Source: CAUZIR01 sp965250195
Lineage (GTDB): Bacteria; Chloroflexota; Dehalococcoidia; Lucifugimonadales; UBA2962
NCBI GenBank assembly: GCA_965250195.1
Contig: OZ252295.1
Coordinates: forward strand, 1,178,001-1,242,000
DNA length: 64,000 bases
Reading direction: 5' to 3'
The notes under the pieces were generated by a model. It had not been told where the DNA came from and ran no database searches. It worked only from the letters and a program-made list of their open reading frames with translations. Position numbers and translations under genes: made by a program. Every line of letters starts with the position of its first letter. Position 1 is the stretch's first letter. Of this stretch, positions 33,560 through 42,016 are shown one piece after another.

Positions 33560-35188
33560 CTAACGAACGATCTGGAAGGGCGGCATCATGTTGGGCAGCC
33601 GTACTTCCACTAATGCCGGTGCGTCGGCATCGAGCGCACGACGCAGCGCGGGACCGAGCCCGTCGGGGTCGGTGCTCTCGGCGCGAACGCCGTGTGCCTC
33701 GGCCAGTTTTACGAAATCCGGGTTGTTTAGCTCGGTGCCGATGTAACGCTCTCCGTACCTGTGAGCCTGGTCCCACTCAGATGCACCGAAGGCGCTGTTG
33801 TTAAAGACCAAGGCGACGGCCCCTATGTCGTGCGCCACGGCCGTGGACATCTCTGAGGCCATGTACAAAAAGCCGCCGTCCCCGCTGATAGCGACGACCC
33901 GCCTGTCCGGTGCAGCCACTTTCGCACCGAGAGCCGTCGGGTAGGCGAAGCCCAGGGGGATGAAGTACGAGGTTGTGACGTACGAGCGGACCCTGCGAAC
34001 CGGGTATCGCACGTGACTCCAGTAACCGATGTTCGTGATGCCGCTGATGACGATGTCGTCGTCTTCGAGTTCCCCGGCAATGGTATCGACGATCGCCGTC
34101 TGCTCCGGGGCCATGTCGCCGATTTGTTTCGCGATTTTTTGCTTCCAACGGGAGGCGAATCGCTCGCAGTCTTCAAGGGCGCGGGTGTCGAGCTGGAACC
34201 CGGACGAACTCAGTCCCTCCGATATGGCGGTCAGCGACAGGGCGGCGTCGCCCTCGACGGCGACCTTTGGATTGAAGTTTCGACCGATCTCTTCCGGGTC
34301 GACGTCTATGTGGATCAGCGTTTTGCCGGACAAATTTAGGCCGGGCAGTAGCAGCCGCGTGCCGACGGCGAGGAGTACGTCGCAGTACTCCATCACGTCG
34401 GTGCCGGGCGTGAGCTGGGCGTAGTTGACGCCGAGATACAGGGGGTGTTCCGGATCGATAACGCCACGACCCTGCGGCGTTGTCATTACCGGCGCGTTGA
34501 GCATCTCGGCCAGTGTCGTTAGCTCGGCTGACGCCCCGGCAATGGCCGCCCCGCCACCGGCGAAGATAATGGGCCGCTCGGCTGCGGCCAGTACCTTAGC
34601 GGCCTTCTTTATCGCGGCCCGAGACGGCTCCTTGCGGACTGGCGGTTCCGGCTCGATGAGGTCGGCGGCGTCCGTCGCCCCAAGCGTGTCGCTCGGTATC
34701 TCGATCTCCACCGGGCGCGGTCGGCCGGTGCCCATCTGGCGAAACGCCTCGTGCACCATGCCCGGGATCTCGTCGACCCTGGTTGACCTGGCGTTCCACT
34801 TGGTTATGGGCCGGAACACGTCGAGCTGATCCTCGACTTCGTGAAGCTCCCCGCGGCTCTTGCCCAGCGCCTCGCTCGGGATCTGACCTGAGATGAGGAG
34901 AACGGGGGACGAGGCGCCGTAAGCGGTTCCTAGGCCGCCGGATGCGTAGAGGGCGCCGGGTCCCGGCACCACTATCGCCACGCCGGGCTTGCCGGTGACT
35001 CGGGCATAGCCGTCGGCCATGTGCGTAAGCGCCATCTCGCTGCGGCCCTGGATGAGGCGGATGCTGTCGCGGTGTTCACCGAGGGCGTCAAACATCTCCA
35101 TCACCTGCACGCCGGGCAGCGCGAAAACGGTGTCCGCGCCCTCGGCGATCAGTTGGCGAACGAGCGCTTGCGCTCCGGTCATCTCCAT
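33560..35188 (-). CDS. ThDP-dependent enzyme, acetolactate synthase/benzoylformate decarboxylase-like
   Basis: 542 residues from the ATG at 35188. All three ThDP domains are present: N-terminal Pyr domain with the catalytic Glu51 (GRSEMALTHMADGYAR), the central TPP_M domain (RPIIFAGGGAAIAG), and the C-terminal PP domain with GDGGFLYMASEMSTAVA and NNSAFGA. The retained Glu argues against glyoxylate carboligase, which has Val there. No regulatory subunit is adjacent, unlike ilvBN, so a catabolic 2-keto acid decarboxylase or carboligase is likely. Next gene upstream is a 2-hydroxyacid dehydrogenase on the same strand, 71 bases away. Confidence 0.82.
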   Translation of the reverse strand: MEMTGAQALVRQLIAEGADTVFALPGVQVMEMFDALGEHRDSIRLIQGRSEMALTHMADGYARVTGKPGVAIVVPGPGALYASGGLGTAYGASSPVLLISGQIPSEALGKSRGELHEVEDQLDVFRPITKWNARSTRVDEIPGMVHEAFRQMGTGRPRPVEIEIPSDTLGATDAADLIEPEPPVRKEPSRAAIKKAAKVLAAAERPIIFAGGGAAIAGASAELTTLAEMLNAPVMTTPQGRGVIDPEHPLYLGVNYAQLTPGTDVMEYCDVLLAVGTRLLLPGLNLSGKTLIHIDVDPEEIGRNFNPKVAVEGDAALSLTAISEGLSSSGFQLDTRALEDCERFASRWKQKIAKQIGDMAPEQTAIVDTIAGELEDDDIVISGITNIGYWSHVRYPVRRVRSYVTTSYFIPLGFAYPTALGAKVAAPDRRVVAISGDGGFLYMASEMSTAVAHDIGAVALVFNNSAFGASEWDQAHRYGERYIGTELNNPDFVKLAEAHGVRAESTDPDGLGPALRRALDADAPALVEVRLPNMMPPFQIVR

Positions 35189-35259
35189 GTCATTTCCACA
35201 GTCGAGCCATTGTGCACTAGCGCGAGCGTGCGGGCCACCGCATGGGAAAATCCGGACCG

Positions 35260-36219
35260 TCAAACGCTAATGAGCCCCCGCGGGGCCTTGCCGGAGTGGA
35301 CGCGGACGATGTTGGCGTAGCCGAAGGCGGCCCGGCGGGACCAGGCGTCCCAATTGGTACCGGCGCTGTGCGGGGTTGCTATCACTTGGGACATCTTGAG
35401 CAGCGGGTTATCGGGCTTGACCGGCTCGGATTCAAAAACGTCCAATCCCGCCCCAGCGATGCGGCCCTTTTCCAACGCCTCTATGAGGGCAGACTCGTCG
35501 ATGATTGCGCCCCTGGCCGTGTTGACGATTACGGCGGTCGGCTTCATCAGCCCCAGTAAATCGCGGCTGACGAGATGGCGGGTTGCGGGTACCAGGGGCA
35601 CGTGGACCGACACGAGGTCCGAATGCCGGAACAGGTCCTCGATTTCGACATAACCCAGGCCAAGTGCTCGCCCCTCGCCCTCAGACAATCGCTGGATGTC
35701 GTGGTAAACGACCTCGGCGTCGAACGCCTCCAGTCGCTTAGCGACCTGGCGGCCGATGTTGCCCATGCCCAGCAGGCCCACGGTCTTGCCCGCCAGCTCG
35801 AAGGCGTTGGTGCCGTCCAGCGGGGCTCGCCACCTGCCTGACCGGGTGGCTGCGTCGGCCTCGACCAGCCGGTGGTAGACGGCGAGCATCAGCAGCAGGG
35901 CATGATCGGCCACCGCCCAGGAGTTGGCACCGCCGTTGTTGGCGACGGGGATTTCCAGCTCCCTGATCAGGTCTGCATCCAAAAAATCCCAGCCGGCCGA
36001 GAGTATCTGAAGCAGGCGCGGACTCGTTGCGCGTAAAACCTCGCCCGGTAGCTGTGTACCGGAGAGCATCACGTAATCGGCGCCCGTCGCCAGGGCGACC
36101 TGCTCGTCTAACGGTGTGCGGGCGTCGATGCCGACGGTGTCGACGCCGTCGGGTGTGTGTCGAGCGATCTCTTGGTAGATCACCGCGTCGTGGGTATGTA
36201 CCAGTGCTATCTTGGGCAT
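35260..36219 (-). CDS. D-isomer-specific 2-hydroxyacid dehydrogenase
   Basis: 319 residues from the ATG at 36219; the longer open frame upstream overlaps the divergent gene and is not conserved. NAD-binding GMGNIG (151-156), the catalytic Arg in VIVNTARGAIIDESAL, Glu in GLDVFESEP and His in ATPHSAGTNWDAW make a complete active site. Reduces a 2-keto acid (glyoxylate, hydroxypyruvate or phosphoglycerate-like) or runs in reverse. A TATAGT hexamer ends six bases before the ATG, so the transcript may be leaderless. Divergent from the 3-hydroxyacid dehydrogenase-like gene (115-base gap). Confidence 0.87.
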   Translation of the reverse strand: MPKIALVHTHDAVIYQEIARHTPDGVDTVGIDARTPLDEQVALATGADYVMLSGTQLPGEVLRATSPRLLQILSAGWDFLDADLIRELEIPVANNGGANSWAVADHALLLMLAVYHRLVEADAATRSGRWRAPLDGTNAFELAGKTVGLLGMGNIGRQVAKRLEAFDAEVVYHDIQRLSEGEGRALGLGYVEIEDLFRHSDLVSVHVPLVPATRHLVSRDLLGLMKPTAVIVNTARGAIIDESALIEALEKGRIAGAGLDVFESEPVKPDNPLLKMSQVIATPHSAGTNWDAWSRRAAFGYANIVRVHSGKAPRGLISV

Positions 36220-36334
36220 CGGTCTACTATAATCTGGCCCCGTTCCCAGCAAATGGGAGGCCTCCGGCAGGAGGCCGATCGCCGAGGGGCTTTCCCCTAA
36301 AAGTATCGAGGAGACTATCGAGGAGTTGAAGGTT

Positions 36335-37231
36335 ATGTCGGATATTAAAAACGTAGGGTTCGTGGGGCTTGGCATCATGGGCAAGCCGATGGCGAAGAAC
36401 CTGATTAAAGCCGAGTATAGCGTGACGGTCCACGACATGGTTCGCCCGGCGGTCGACGAATTGGTCGGCGCGGGCGCGGGCGCGGTGGACTCGTCCGCCG
36501 CCGCCGCTGCGGGAGCTGATGCCGTCATCACCATGCTGCCCGACGGTCCCGACTCCGAGCTGGTGATCCTTGGGGACGGGGGTGTGCTGGAGGGGGCGAC
36601 GCCCGGCACAGTCATCGTAGACATGAGCTCGATAGCGCCCGGCTTCTCCCAGAGGATAGCCGCCGCCTGTGAGGCGAAGGGGGTCGATTTTCTGGACGCG
36701 CCGGTGAGCGGGGGCGAGCCGATGGCGATCTCCGGCGACCTGGCCATCATGGTGGGCGGTAAGCAGGCCGTGTTCGACCGGGTGGCGCCTCTGCTTGAGC
36801 CGTTGGGCGCCAGCGCCGTGCTGTGCGGTGACTACGGCGCCGGTAACACCACCAAGCTGGCCAACCAGATCATGGTCGCGGTGAACATCGCCGGGGTGAG
36901 CGAAGCCCTCGTCCTTGCGAAAAAGGCGGGCCTGGACCCGCAAAAGGTGTTCGACGCGATTAAGGGCGGCCTGGCCGGGAGCAACGTCCTGAACGCCAAG
37001 GGCCCGATGATGATGGCGGGGAATTTCGCGCCGGGGTTCCGTGTCAAACTGCACCAAAAGGACCTGCGGAACGCTCTTTTGACGGCGGGCGAGCTTTCGG
37101 TGCCGCTGCCGGTTACTGCCATGATTCAGCAGATTCTGGGGTCGCTGATGAACGAGGGCAAGGGCGACAACGACCACTCGAGCATCGCCAACTTCATCGA
37201 GGGCATGGCCGACACGACGATAGCCGACTAG
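36335..37231 (+). CDS. 2-hydroxy-3-oxopropionate reductase-like beta-hydroxyacid dehydrogenase
   Basis: 298 residues from the ATG at 36335. Beta-hydroxyacid dehydrogenase family: NAD(P) loop GFVGLGIMGKPMAKNL (8-23), substrate-binding DAPVSGGEPMAISGDLAIMV, and the catalytic Lys in GNTTKLANQIMV. Overall pattern is closest to tartronate semialdehyde reductase (GarR/GlxR), which makes D-glycerate; 3-hydroxyisobutyrate dehydrogenase is the main alternative. The 5' region contains a GCCTCC/GGAGGC hairpin. Divergent from the D-2-hydroxyacid dehydrogenase, which together suggest hydroxy-acid/glyoxylate metabolism. Confidence 0.82.
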   Translation: MSDIKNVGFVGLGIMGKPMAKNLIKAEYSVTVHDMVRPAVDELVGAGAGAVDSSAAAAAGADAVITMLPDGPDSELVILGDGGVLEGATPGTVIVDMSSIAPGFSQRIAAACEAKGVDFLDAPVSGGEPMAISGDLAIMVGGKQAVFDRVAPLLEPLGASAVLCGDYGAGNTTKLANQIMVAVNIAGVSEALVLAKKAGLDPQKVFDAIKGGLAGSNVLNAKGPMMMAGNFAPGFRVKLHQKDLRNALLTAGELSVPLPVTAMIQQILGSLMNEGKGDNDHSSIANFIEGMADTTIAD

Positions 37232-37308
37232 CCAGCCAGCCGGTTTGGCTTGGCGAGGGCATGGCGACCTTTCGGATCGACGACCGACCGGTTCGTAGGG
37301 GTGCTGTC

Positions 37309-38187
37309 TCAGGGGATGACCTGGGGTGCGATGCCCACGTTCTGGAGCACCCGCGAGACGGAGTGGGTGCGGTTGAGGGCGTAGAAGTGGACGCCGGGTA
37401 TACCCGACTCCAGCAGTTCGCTCAATTGGCCTGTGGTGTGCTCGATGCCCAACTCGGCCACCGAGCCGTTGTCGCCCTCGTGCTCGACGATCTTACGGTC
37501 CAGCGCGGCGGGTATGCGCGACCCGGTTATGCGGGTGAAACGACGCACCTGCCGCGCCCCAATGATAGGTAGTAGGCCGGGAATTATCGGGATTCGTATG
37601 CCCACCTGCTGCGCCCGATTCAAGAACGGGAAAAAGTCGGAATTGTCGAAAAAGAGCTGGCTGATGAACAGGTCGGCCCCGGCGTCTTGCTTGCGTTTGG
37701 CGTGCTCGACGTCCGATTGCAAACTGGCCGCATCGGGGTGCCCCTCCGGGTAGCAGGCGGCGGCGACGCACATGTCGAACCGGCGCTTTATGAACTCGAC
37801 CAGGTCGATTGCCGACTCGAACTCTCCGTTGGCCTCGTCGAAGTCGGGGTCATTCCGGGGCGCGTCCCCGCGCAGGGCGATGACGTTCTTGACCCCTGAA
37901 GCCACCAGTTCTTCGAGCACGCTCGCGACCTGGTCACGGGTGCGGCCGATGCAGGTTAGGTGCGCCATCACCGTCGCGCCGGTGGCCGCTTCGGCGCGGG
38001 AGGCGACCTCTTCCGACAGCGGCCGACGCCTGGCGTCGGGACTGTGGGTGACCGACACGAAGTCCGGCCCGTAGGCGCGCACGCGACGCATCGTCTCGAA
38101 CACGCCGGGAATCCCGCTGCGTCCAGGTGGAGGGAAGAACTCGAACGACAGCGTCCGCTTCTTCGCCAGTATGTCGGCGATCTTCAT
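37309..38187 (-). CDS. metF: Methylenetetrahydrofolate reductase
   Basis: 292 residues, standard bacterial length. TIM-barrel FAD enzyme: TLSFEFFPPPGRSG at the N-terminus, FVSVTHSPD, TVMAHLTCIGRTRDQ, NVIALRGDAPRNDPDF and GADLFISQLFFDN are the usual conserved blocks. Reduces 5,10-methylene- to 5-methyl-THF for methionine synthesis. Starts at ATG 38187, 47 bases after the amidase stop on the same strand. No SAM riboswitch is apparent upstream. Confidence 0.95.
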   Translation of the reverse strand: MKIADILAKKRTLSFEFFPPPGRSGIPGVFETMRRVRAYGPDFVSVTHSPDARRRPLSEEVASRAEAATGATVMAHLTCIGRTRDQVASVLEELVASGVKNVIALRGDAPRNDPDFDEANGEFESAIDLVEFIKRRFDMCVAAACYPEGHPDAASLQSDVEHAKRKQDAGADLFISQLFFDNSDFFPFLNRAQQVGIRIPIIPGLLPIIGARQVRRFTRITGSRIPAALDRKIVEHEGDNGSVAELGIEHTTGQLSELLESGIPGVHFYALNRTHSVSRVLQNVGIAPQVIP

Positions 38188-38234
38188 GGCTTCAGGATAC
38201 TCGTTGGCCAGGCCGAGAAGACGCTATAGAGCGG

Positions 38235-39641
38235 CTACAGGGACGGTCGTCGGTTGGTGTCCGAAGCCCCGGTCTCAATAGCCGCGCCCAGGCGCAGGAC
38301 GGTGGCCTCGTCGAAGCGGCGGCCGACGATCTGCACGCCGATGGGCATGCCGTCGCCCGTCCAGCCAAAGGGCACCGAAAGCGCGGGCGAGCCGGTGTAG
38401 TCCCACGGAGAGGTGGCCTTGGTGACGTGGAACTTGGGCACGGACTGTCCGTTGATCGGGTTGTCGCCCTTGCCGTGCGGGTACGCGGGCATGGGCGTTG
38501 TCGGACCCAGCATGGCGTGGTAAGTGCGGAAGAAGCGGCCGGTGTCCTGGATCAATTCGCCGATCCGGTACCTCGCCTCGAGGTACCGGTCGTGCGAGGG
38601 CGCGCCCTCGTTCACGAACCACTTGGTGACGGGGGCGAGATCGTCCAGCCGCCCCTTAGCCAGCTCGTTGATGGCCGGGACTGCCTCGAAGTTGAAGGCG
38701 TGGATGTGCTCGACCTGGTAGTTGTGCTTGCTCAGCCAGTCGAAGCTCACCTGCTCGACCTGCGCTCCGAGTTCAGTGAGATGAGCGGCCGCTGCTGTCA
38801 CCGCAGCCTGCACTTCTAGATCGACAGGTCCGAAGCCGGCCTCCGGGCTCCAGGCCACCCGCAGCCCGGTAAGCGGACCATCCAGGTCTATTGGCCCCGG
38901 CGGATCGACTTCGGCGGCGTAGGAGTCGATGCCGTCGGCACCGGCGAGGATGGGCAGCGCCAGTGCGATGTCGCGCACGCTGCGCGCCATCGGCCCGACG
39001 TGCATCGAGGCGAGCAAGATGTCGGGCCAGTGCCCGGTCAAGGGGATGCGGCCGTGAGTCGCCTTCAGGCCTACAATGCCGTTGAAAGTGGCCGGAATGC
39101 GGATGGACCCGCCCACGTCGCTGCCCATGCCCAACGGCGACATGCCGGCGGCGATGGCCGCGCCCTCGCCCCCGGTCGAACCTCCCGCGCTCCGGTCGGC
39201 GTTCCAGGGGTTGTTGGTGATGCCAAAAACGCGGTTTGACGAGTCGGCGTCCAGCGCGAACTCCGGCATGTTCGTCTTGCCGATGACGATGGCCCCGGCG
39301 TCCTGGAGACGAGTTACGACGGTCGCGTCGGTGTCCGGTACCCGGTCTTTGAACAGCAGAGAGCCCCGCGTCGTTCGAACGCCCGCGGTGTCGATGCAGT
39401 CTTTGATGGTGACGGGAACCCCGTGCAGCGGGCCCAGTGGGTCTCCCGCCGAGACTGCTCGCTCGACCGCCCTCGCCCTGTCGAGCGCCCCTGGAACATC
39501 TACGATGACTGCGTTGACGCCGGGGTTGACCGCGTCCGTACGGTCGAGGAAGGCGTGGACCACCTCGACCGGGGAGAGCTCTTTCGACCGGATGCGACGG
39601 GCTAACTCGGTCGCGTCTGTCCACACGATTTCACTGCTCAT
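38235..39641 (-). CDS. Amidase signature family enzyme
   Basis: 468 residues. Ser-cis-Ser-Lys hydrolase: the catalytic Lys in VIGKTNMPEFALDAD and the glycine/serine-rich signature GGSTGGEGAAIAAGMSPLG, followed by GSIRIPATFNGIVGLK. C-terminal ALSVPFGWTGDGMPIGVQIV is usual for the family. GatA-like proteins share this fold, but no gatB or gatC is adjacent, so a catabolic amidase is more probable; substrate unknown. GGAGG seven bases before the ATG. Confidence 0.87.
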   Translation of the reverse strand: MSSEIVWTDATELARRIRSKELSPVEVVHAFLDRTDAVNPGVNAVIVDVPGALDRARAVERAVSAGDPLGPLHGVPVTIKDCIDTAGVRTTRGSLLFKDRVPDTDATVVTRLQDAGAIVIGKTNMPEFALDADSSNRVFGITNNPWNADRSAGGSTGGEGAAIAAGMSPLGMGSDVGGSIRIPATFNGIVGLKATHGRIPLTGHWPDILLASMHVGPMARSVRDIALALPILAGADGIDSYAAEVDPPGPIDLDGPLTGLRVAWSPEAGFGPVDLEVQAAVTAAAAHLTELGAQVEQVSFDWLSKHNYQVEHIHAFNFEAVPAINELAKGRLDDLAPVTKWFVNEGAPSHDRYLEARYRIGELIQDTGRFFRTYHAMLGPTTPMPAYPHGKGDNPINGQSVPKFHVTKATSPWDYTGSPALSVPFGWTGDGMPIGVQIVGRRFDEATVLRLGAAIETGASDTNRRPSL

Positions 39642-39674
39642 CGTGCCTCCTTGTCCACTTGCGGGCTTAAGGAC

Positions 39675-40406
39675 TTAGTAGCGGTAACTTATGCGCTTGA
39701 ACGTCTCTGCGTACTCGATCCCGCGACCCTTCGCCCTCCCTCGTTTCCAGTCCCGCATGCGGGTGCGGACCTCGTCGGGGGGCATGGCCATCTGTGAGGC
39801 GTGCTGTAGGAGCGCATCGACTGACGTGTCGAAGTCTTCGGTAATATCGACGAACACGTCAGGCTTGGGGTGACCCATTACCCATGCCTCGCGCACAGCC
39901 CACGGCTGAAAGCCGTTATCAAGTAACTCTGGAAACGTGAGGTGATCGCGAGCGGTGGGGAAAATGGCGGCGAGCGCGGCCTCACCGGCGGCGATGTGGT
40001 CGGGGTGGTTGCCGGGGAAGGGGCCTTGCAGGTCGCGGATGGGGTAGGGGCAGATCAGCACGCCGGGCCGGTGCCTGCGTATCTCCCGTGCTATGTCTCG
40101 CCGCAGGTTCAGGCTGGGCACCAGATATCCGTCGGGATAACCCAGAAACTCGACAGCCTTTAGGCCGAGCACCTTACCGGCATTTTTTTGTTCTTCGGTA
40201 CGAGTGGCCGTTAACTGCTCCGCGGTGATGCTCCGATCGCTGGTGCCTTTAGAACCGTCGGTGCACAACACGTAGGTGACTTCCCACCCCTCCCGGATCC
40301 ATCGCGCGACGGTGCCCGAACAGCCGTATTCGGCGTCGTCCGGGTGGGCGACCACCACCATTGCGCGGCCGAATCCCTCGTCGGTCTCCTCCAGGTCCGG
40401 TCTCAT
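39675..40406 (-). CDS. PIG-L family deacetylase
   Basis: 243 residues. LmbE/PIG-L fold with the zinc motif VAHPDDAEYGCSG (His21, Asp24) and the third ligand in NHPDHIAAGEAA. Family members deacetylate N-acetylglucosamine conjugates (glycolipids, mycothiol or bacillithiol precursors, antibiotics). No thiol-synthesis partners are nearby, so the substrate is open. Start ATG 40406; ATG 40361 (MVVVAHPDD) is an alternative. Same strand as the amidase, 33-base gap, possibly one unit. Confidence 0.85.
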   Translation of the reverse strand: MRPDLEETDEGFGRAMVVVAHPDDAEYGCSGTVARWIREGWEVTYVLCTDGSKGTSDRSITAEQLTATRTEEQKNAGKVLGLKAVEFLGYPDGYLVPSLNLRRDIAREIRRHRPGVLICPYPIRDLQGPFPGNHPDHIAAGEAALAAIFPTARDHLTFPELLDNGFQPWAVREAWVMGHPKPDVFVDITEDFDTSVDALLQHASQMAMPPDEVRTRMRDWKRGRAKGRGIEYAETFKRISYRY

Positions 40407-40440
40407 CTGGTAGCGTCGCCCTCCGATTGGTCTGTGCCTT

Positions 40441-40474
40441 AACTAAGAAACGCCCACGAGCGCTCCTCGTGGGC
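40441..40474 (-). terminator. Terminator of the nuo operon
   Basis: Minus-strand hairpin with a 9-bp perfect stem (GCCCACGAG/CTCGTGGGC, 5-base loop) 36 bases after the nuoN stop, followed by GTTTCTTAGTT, an imperfect U-tract. Well placed to end the complex I transcript before the PIG-L gene. Confidence 0.65.
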
Positions 40475-40510
40475 CAGCGAACATTTTATCGCGACGGGGT
40501 CTGTCGAGGT

Positions 40511-42016
40511 CTAGGGCGCGACCACCGTCTGGCCCGCAGCCCCAACGCTAAATATGGCGTCGGAGGCGTGCTGGATGGCGTCTAATAGCGGGGCCGGGTA
40601 GACGCCCAGTACCACCATGCCCCCCAGTAGCACGACAAGCGTTGCTAGCGTCACTGGTGCCACCCGGATGGGCTCGCGGTCTGTCGGCTCCTCTACGTAT
40701 ATCTGTCGGACCACCTGGAGGTAGTAGTACAGCGACACCAGGCTCATGAATATGGCCAGGCCGACCAGCCACAGCAGGCCCTGGGATGCGACCGCGTTGA
40801 ACAGGTAGAACTTGCTCGCGAAACCGGCAAATATGGGCAGGCCGGCCAGCGAGAACATCGAGACGGCAAATATCATGGCGACGATTGGCGAGCGACGAGC
40901 GGCACCAGCAAGTCCCGAGATGTCCTCCCTGCCGGTCTCCCTGTACAGCGTCGAAACCGACAGGAACGCGGCCAGGTTGGTGACTCCATAGGCGACGAGG
41001 TGCAGCATTATGCCGTTGGCTGCGAGGTGGGAGAGGGACAGATCCACCTCGCCGCGGTCGTTTATCCTGGCCAACGCGGCCACTCCCATGAGCAGATACC
41101 CCACGTGGCCGATGGACGAGTAGGCGAGCATGCGCTTGATGTTTGTCTGCACCAGCGCCAGCAGGTTGCCGACAGTCATGGTCGCAGCCGCCAGGACGAG
41201 CAGCACGATTTGCCAGTCTTCTACTATCGGCATGAGAGCTTCGGTAAAGAACCGCAGTATCAGCGCAAACGCTGCCGCCTTGGATCCGACGGCGAGATGC
41301 GCGGTGACGGGCGTCGGGGCGCCTTCGTAAGCGTCGGGGGCCCACATGTGGAAGGGGACCGCCGCAACCTTGAAGCCCAGCCCGGCGATGATCATGACCA
41401 TGCCGACCAGCAGGCCGGGGCTGACGGTGTCCAGGCTGGAGAGGGCCACGGCGATCTCATCGAAGCGCGTGGTGCCGAGCAGGCCGTACACCTGGCTTAC
41501 CCCGTACAACAAAATTGCAGACGACAGTGCACCGAGGATGATGTACTTGGTGCCCGCCTCGTTGGACTTGGGGTTGTAGCGGTCATATGCGACGAGGACG
41601 TAAAGGCCGAAGCTCAGGAGTTCCAGCGCGATATAGGCCGTCAAAAGCTCGCCGGCGCTGGCCATCAGCATCATCGCCACCACGGTCATGACGAGGATGC
41701 CGTAGTACTCGCCCGCGTGAGACAGGTGCCGCCTCACGTAGTCGACTGACGCCAGTATTAGGAACCCGCCCAGCACGAGGAAGAAGGCCTTGAAGAACAG
41801 GGCGTACCCGTCCACCCGGAGCAGCCCCTCGTAGAGCGAGTCCACGTCTCCCCAGAGATACGGGAGGGTGAACGCCAGCACGGCGCCAAGTCCGAGGACG
41901 GCAAGAAACGCCAGCCAGTGTTTCTTGTTGGTTGGCAGGAAGAAGTCGACCGTCAGCACGCCGAAGCCGACGGCGGCGACAATGATCTCGGGCAGCAGTA
42001 GCGCGAAGTTGTTCAT
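40511..42016 (-). CDS. nuoN: NADH-quinone oxidoreductase subunit N
   Basis: 501 residues, about 14 TM helices. One of three Mrp-antiporter-like proton-pumping subunits of the complex I membrane arm. Conserved proton-path signatures are visible: FHMWAPDAYEGAPTPVTAHL, TMTVGNLLALVQTNIKRMLA, YSSIGHVGYLLMG. The start ATG overlaps the nuoM stop (ATGA, 42013-42016). Last gene of the operon. Confidence 0.94.
   Translation of the reverse strand: MNNFALLLPEIIVAAVGFGVLTVDFFLPTNKKHWLAFLAVLGLGAVLAFTLPYLWGDVDSLYEGLLRVDGYALFFKAFFLVLGGFLILASVDYVRRHLSHAGEYYGILVMTVVAMMLMASAGELLTAYIALELLSFGLYVLVAYDRYNPKSNEAGTKYIILGALSSAILLYGVSQVYGLLGTTRFDEIAVALSSLDTVSPGLLVGMVMIIAGLGFKVAAVPFHMWAPDAYEGAPTPVTAHLAVGSKAAAFALILRFFTEALMPIVEDWQIVLLVLAAATMTVGNLLALVQTNIKRMLAYSSIGHVGYLLMGVAALARINDRGEVDLSLSHLAANGIMLHLVAYGVTNLAAFLSVSTLYRETGREDISGLAGAARRSPIVAMIFAVSMFSLAGLPIFAGFASKFYLFNAVASQGLLWLVGLAIFMSLVSLYYYLQVVRQIYVEEPTDREPIRVAPVTLATLVVLLGGMVVLGVYPAPLLDAIQHASDAIFSVGAAGQTVVAP

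Noticed and set aside
33560..35188. Glyoxylate carboligase (gcl)
   Set aside because: The catalytic Glu51 typical of other ThDP enzymes is present; glyoxylate carboligase has Val there.
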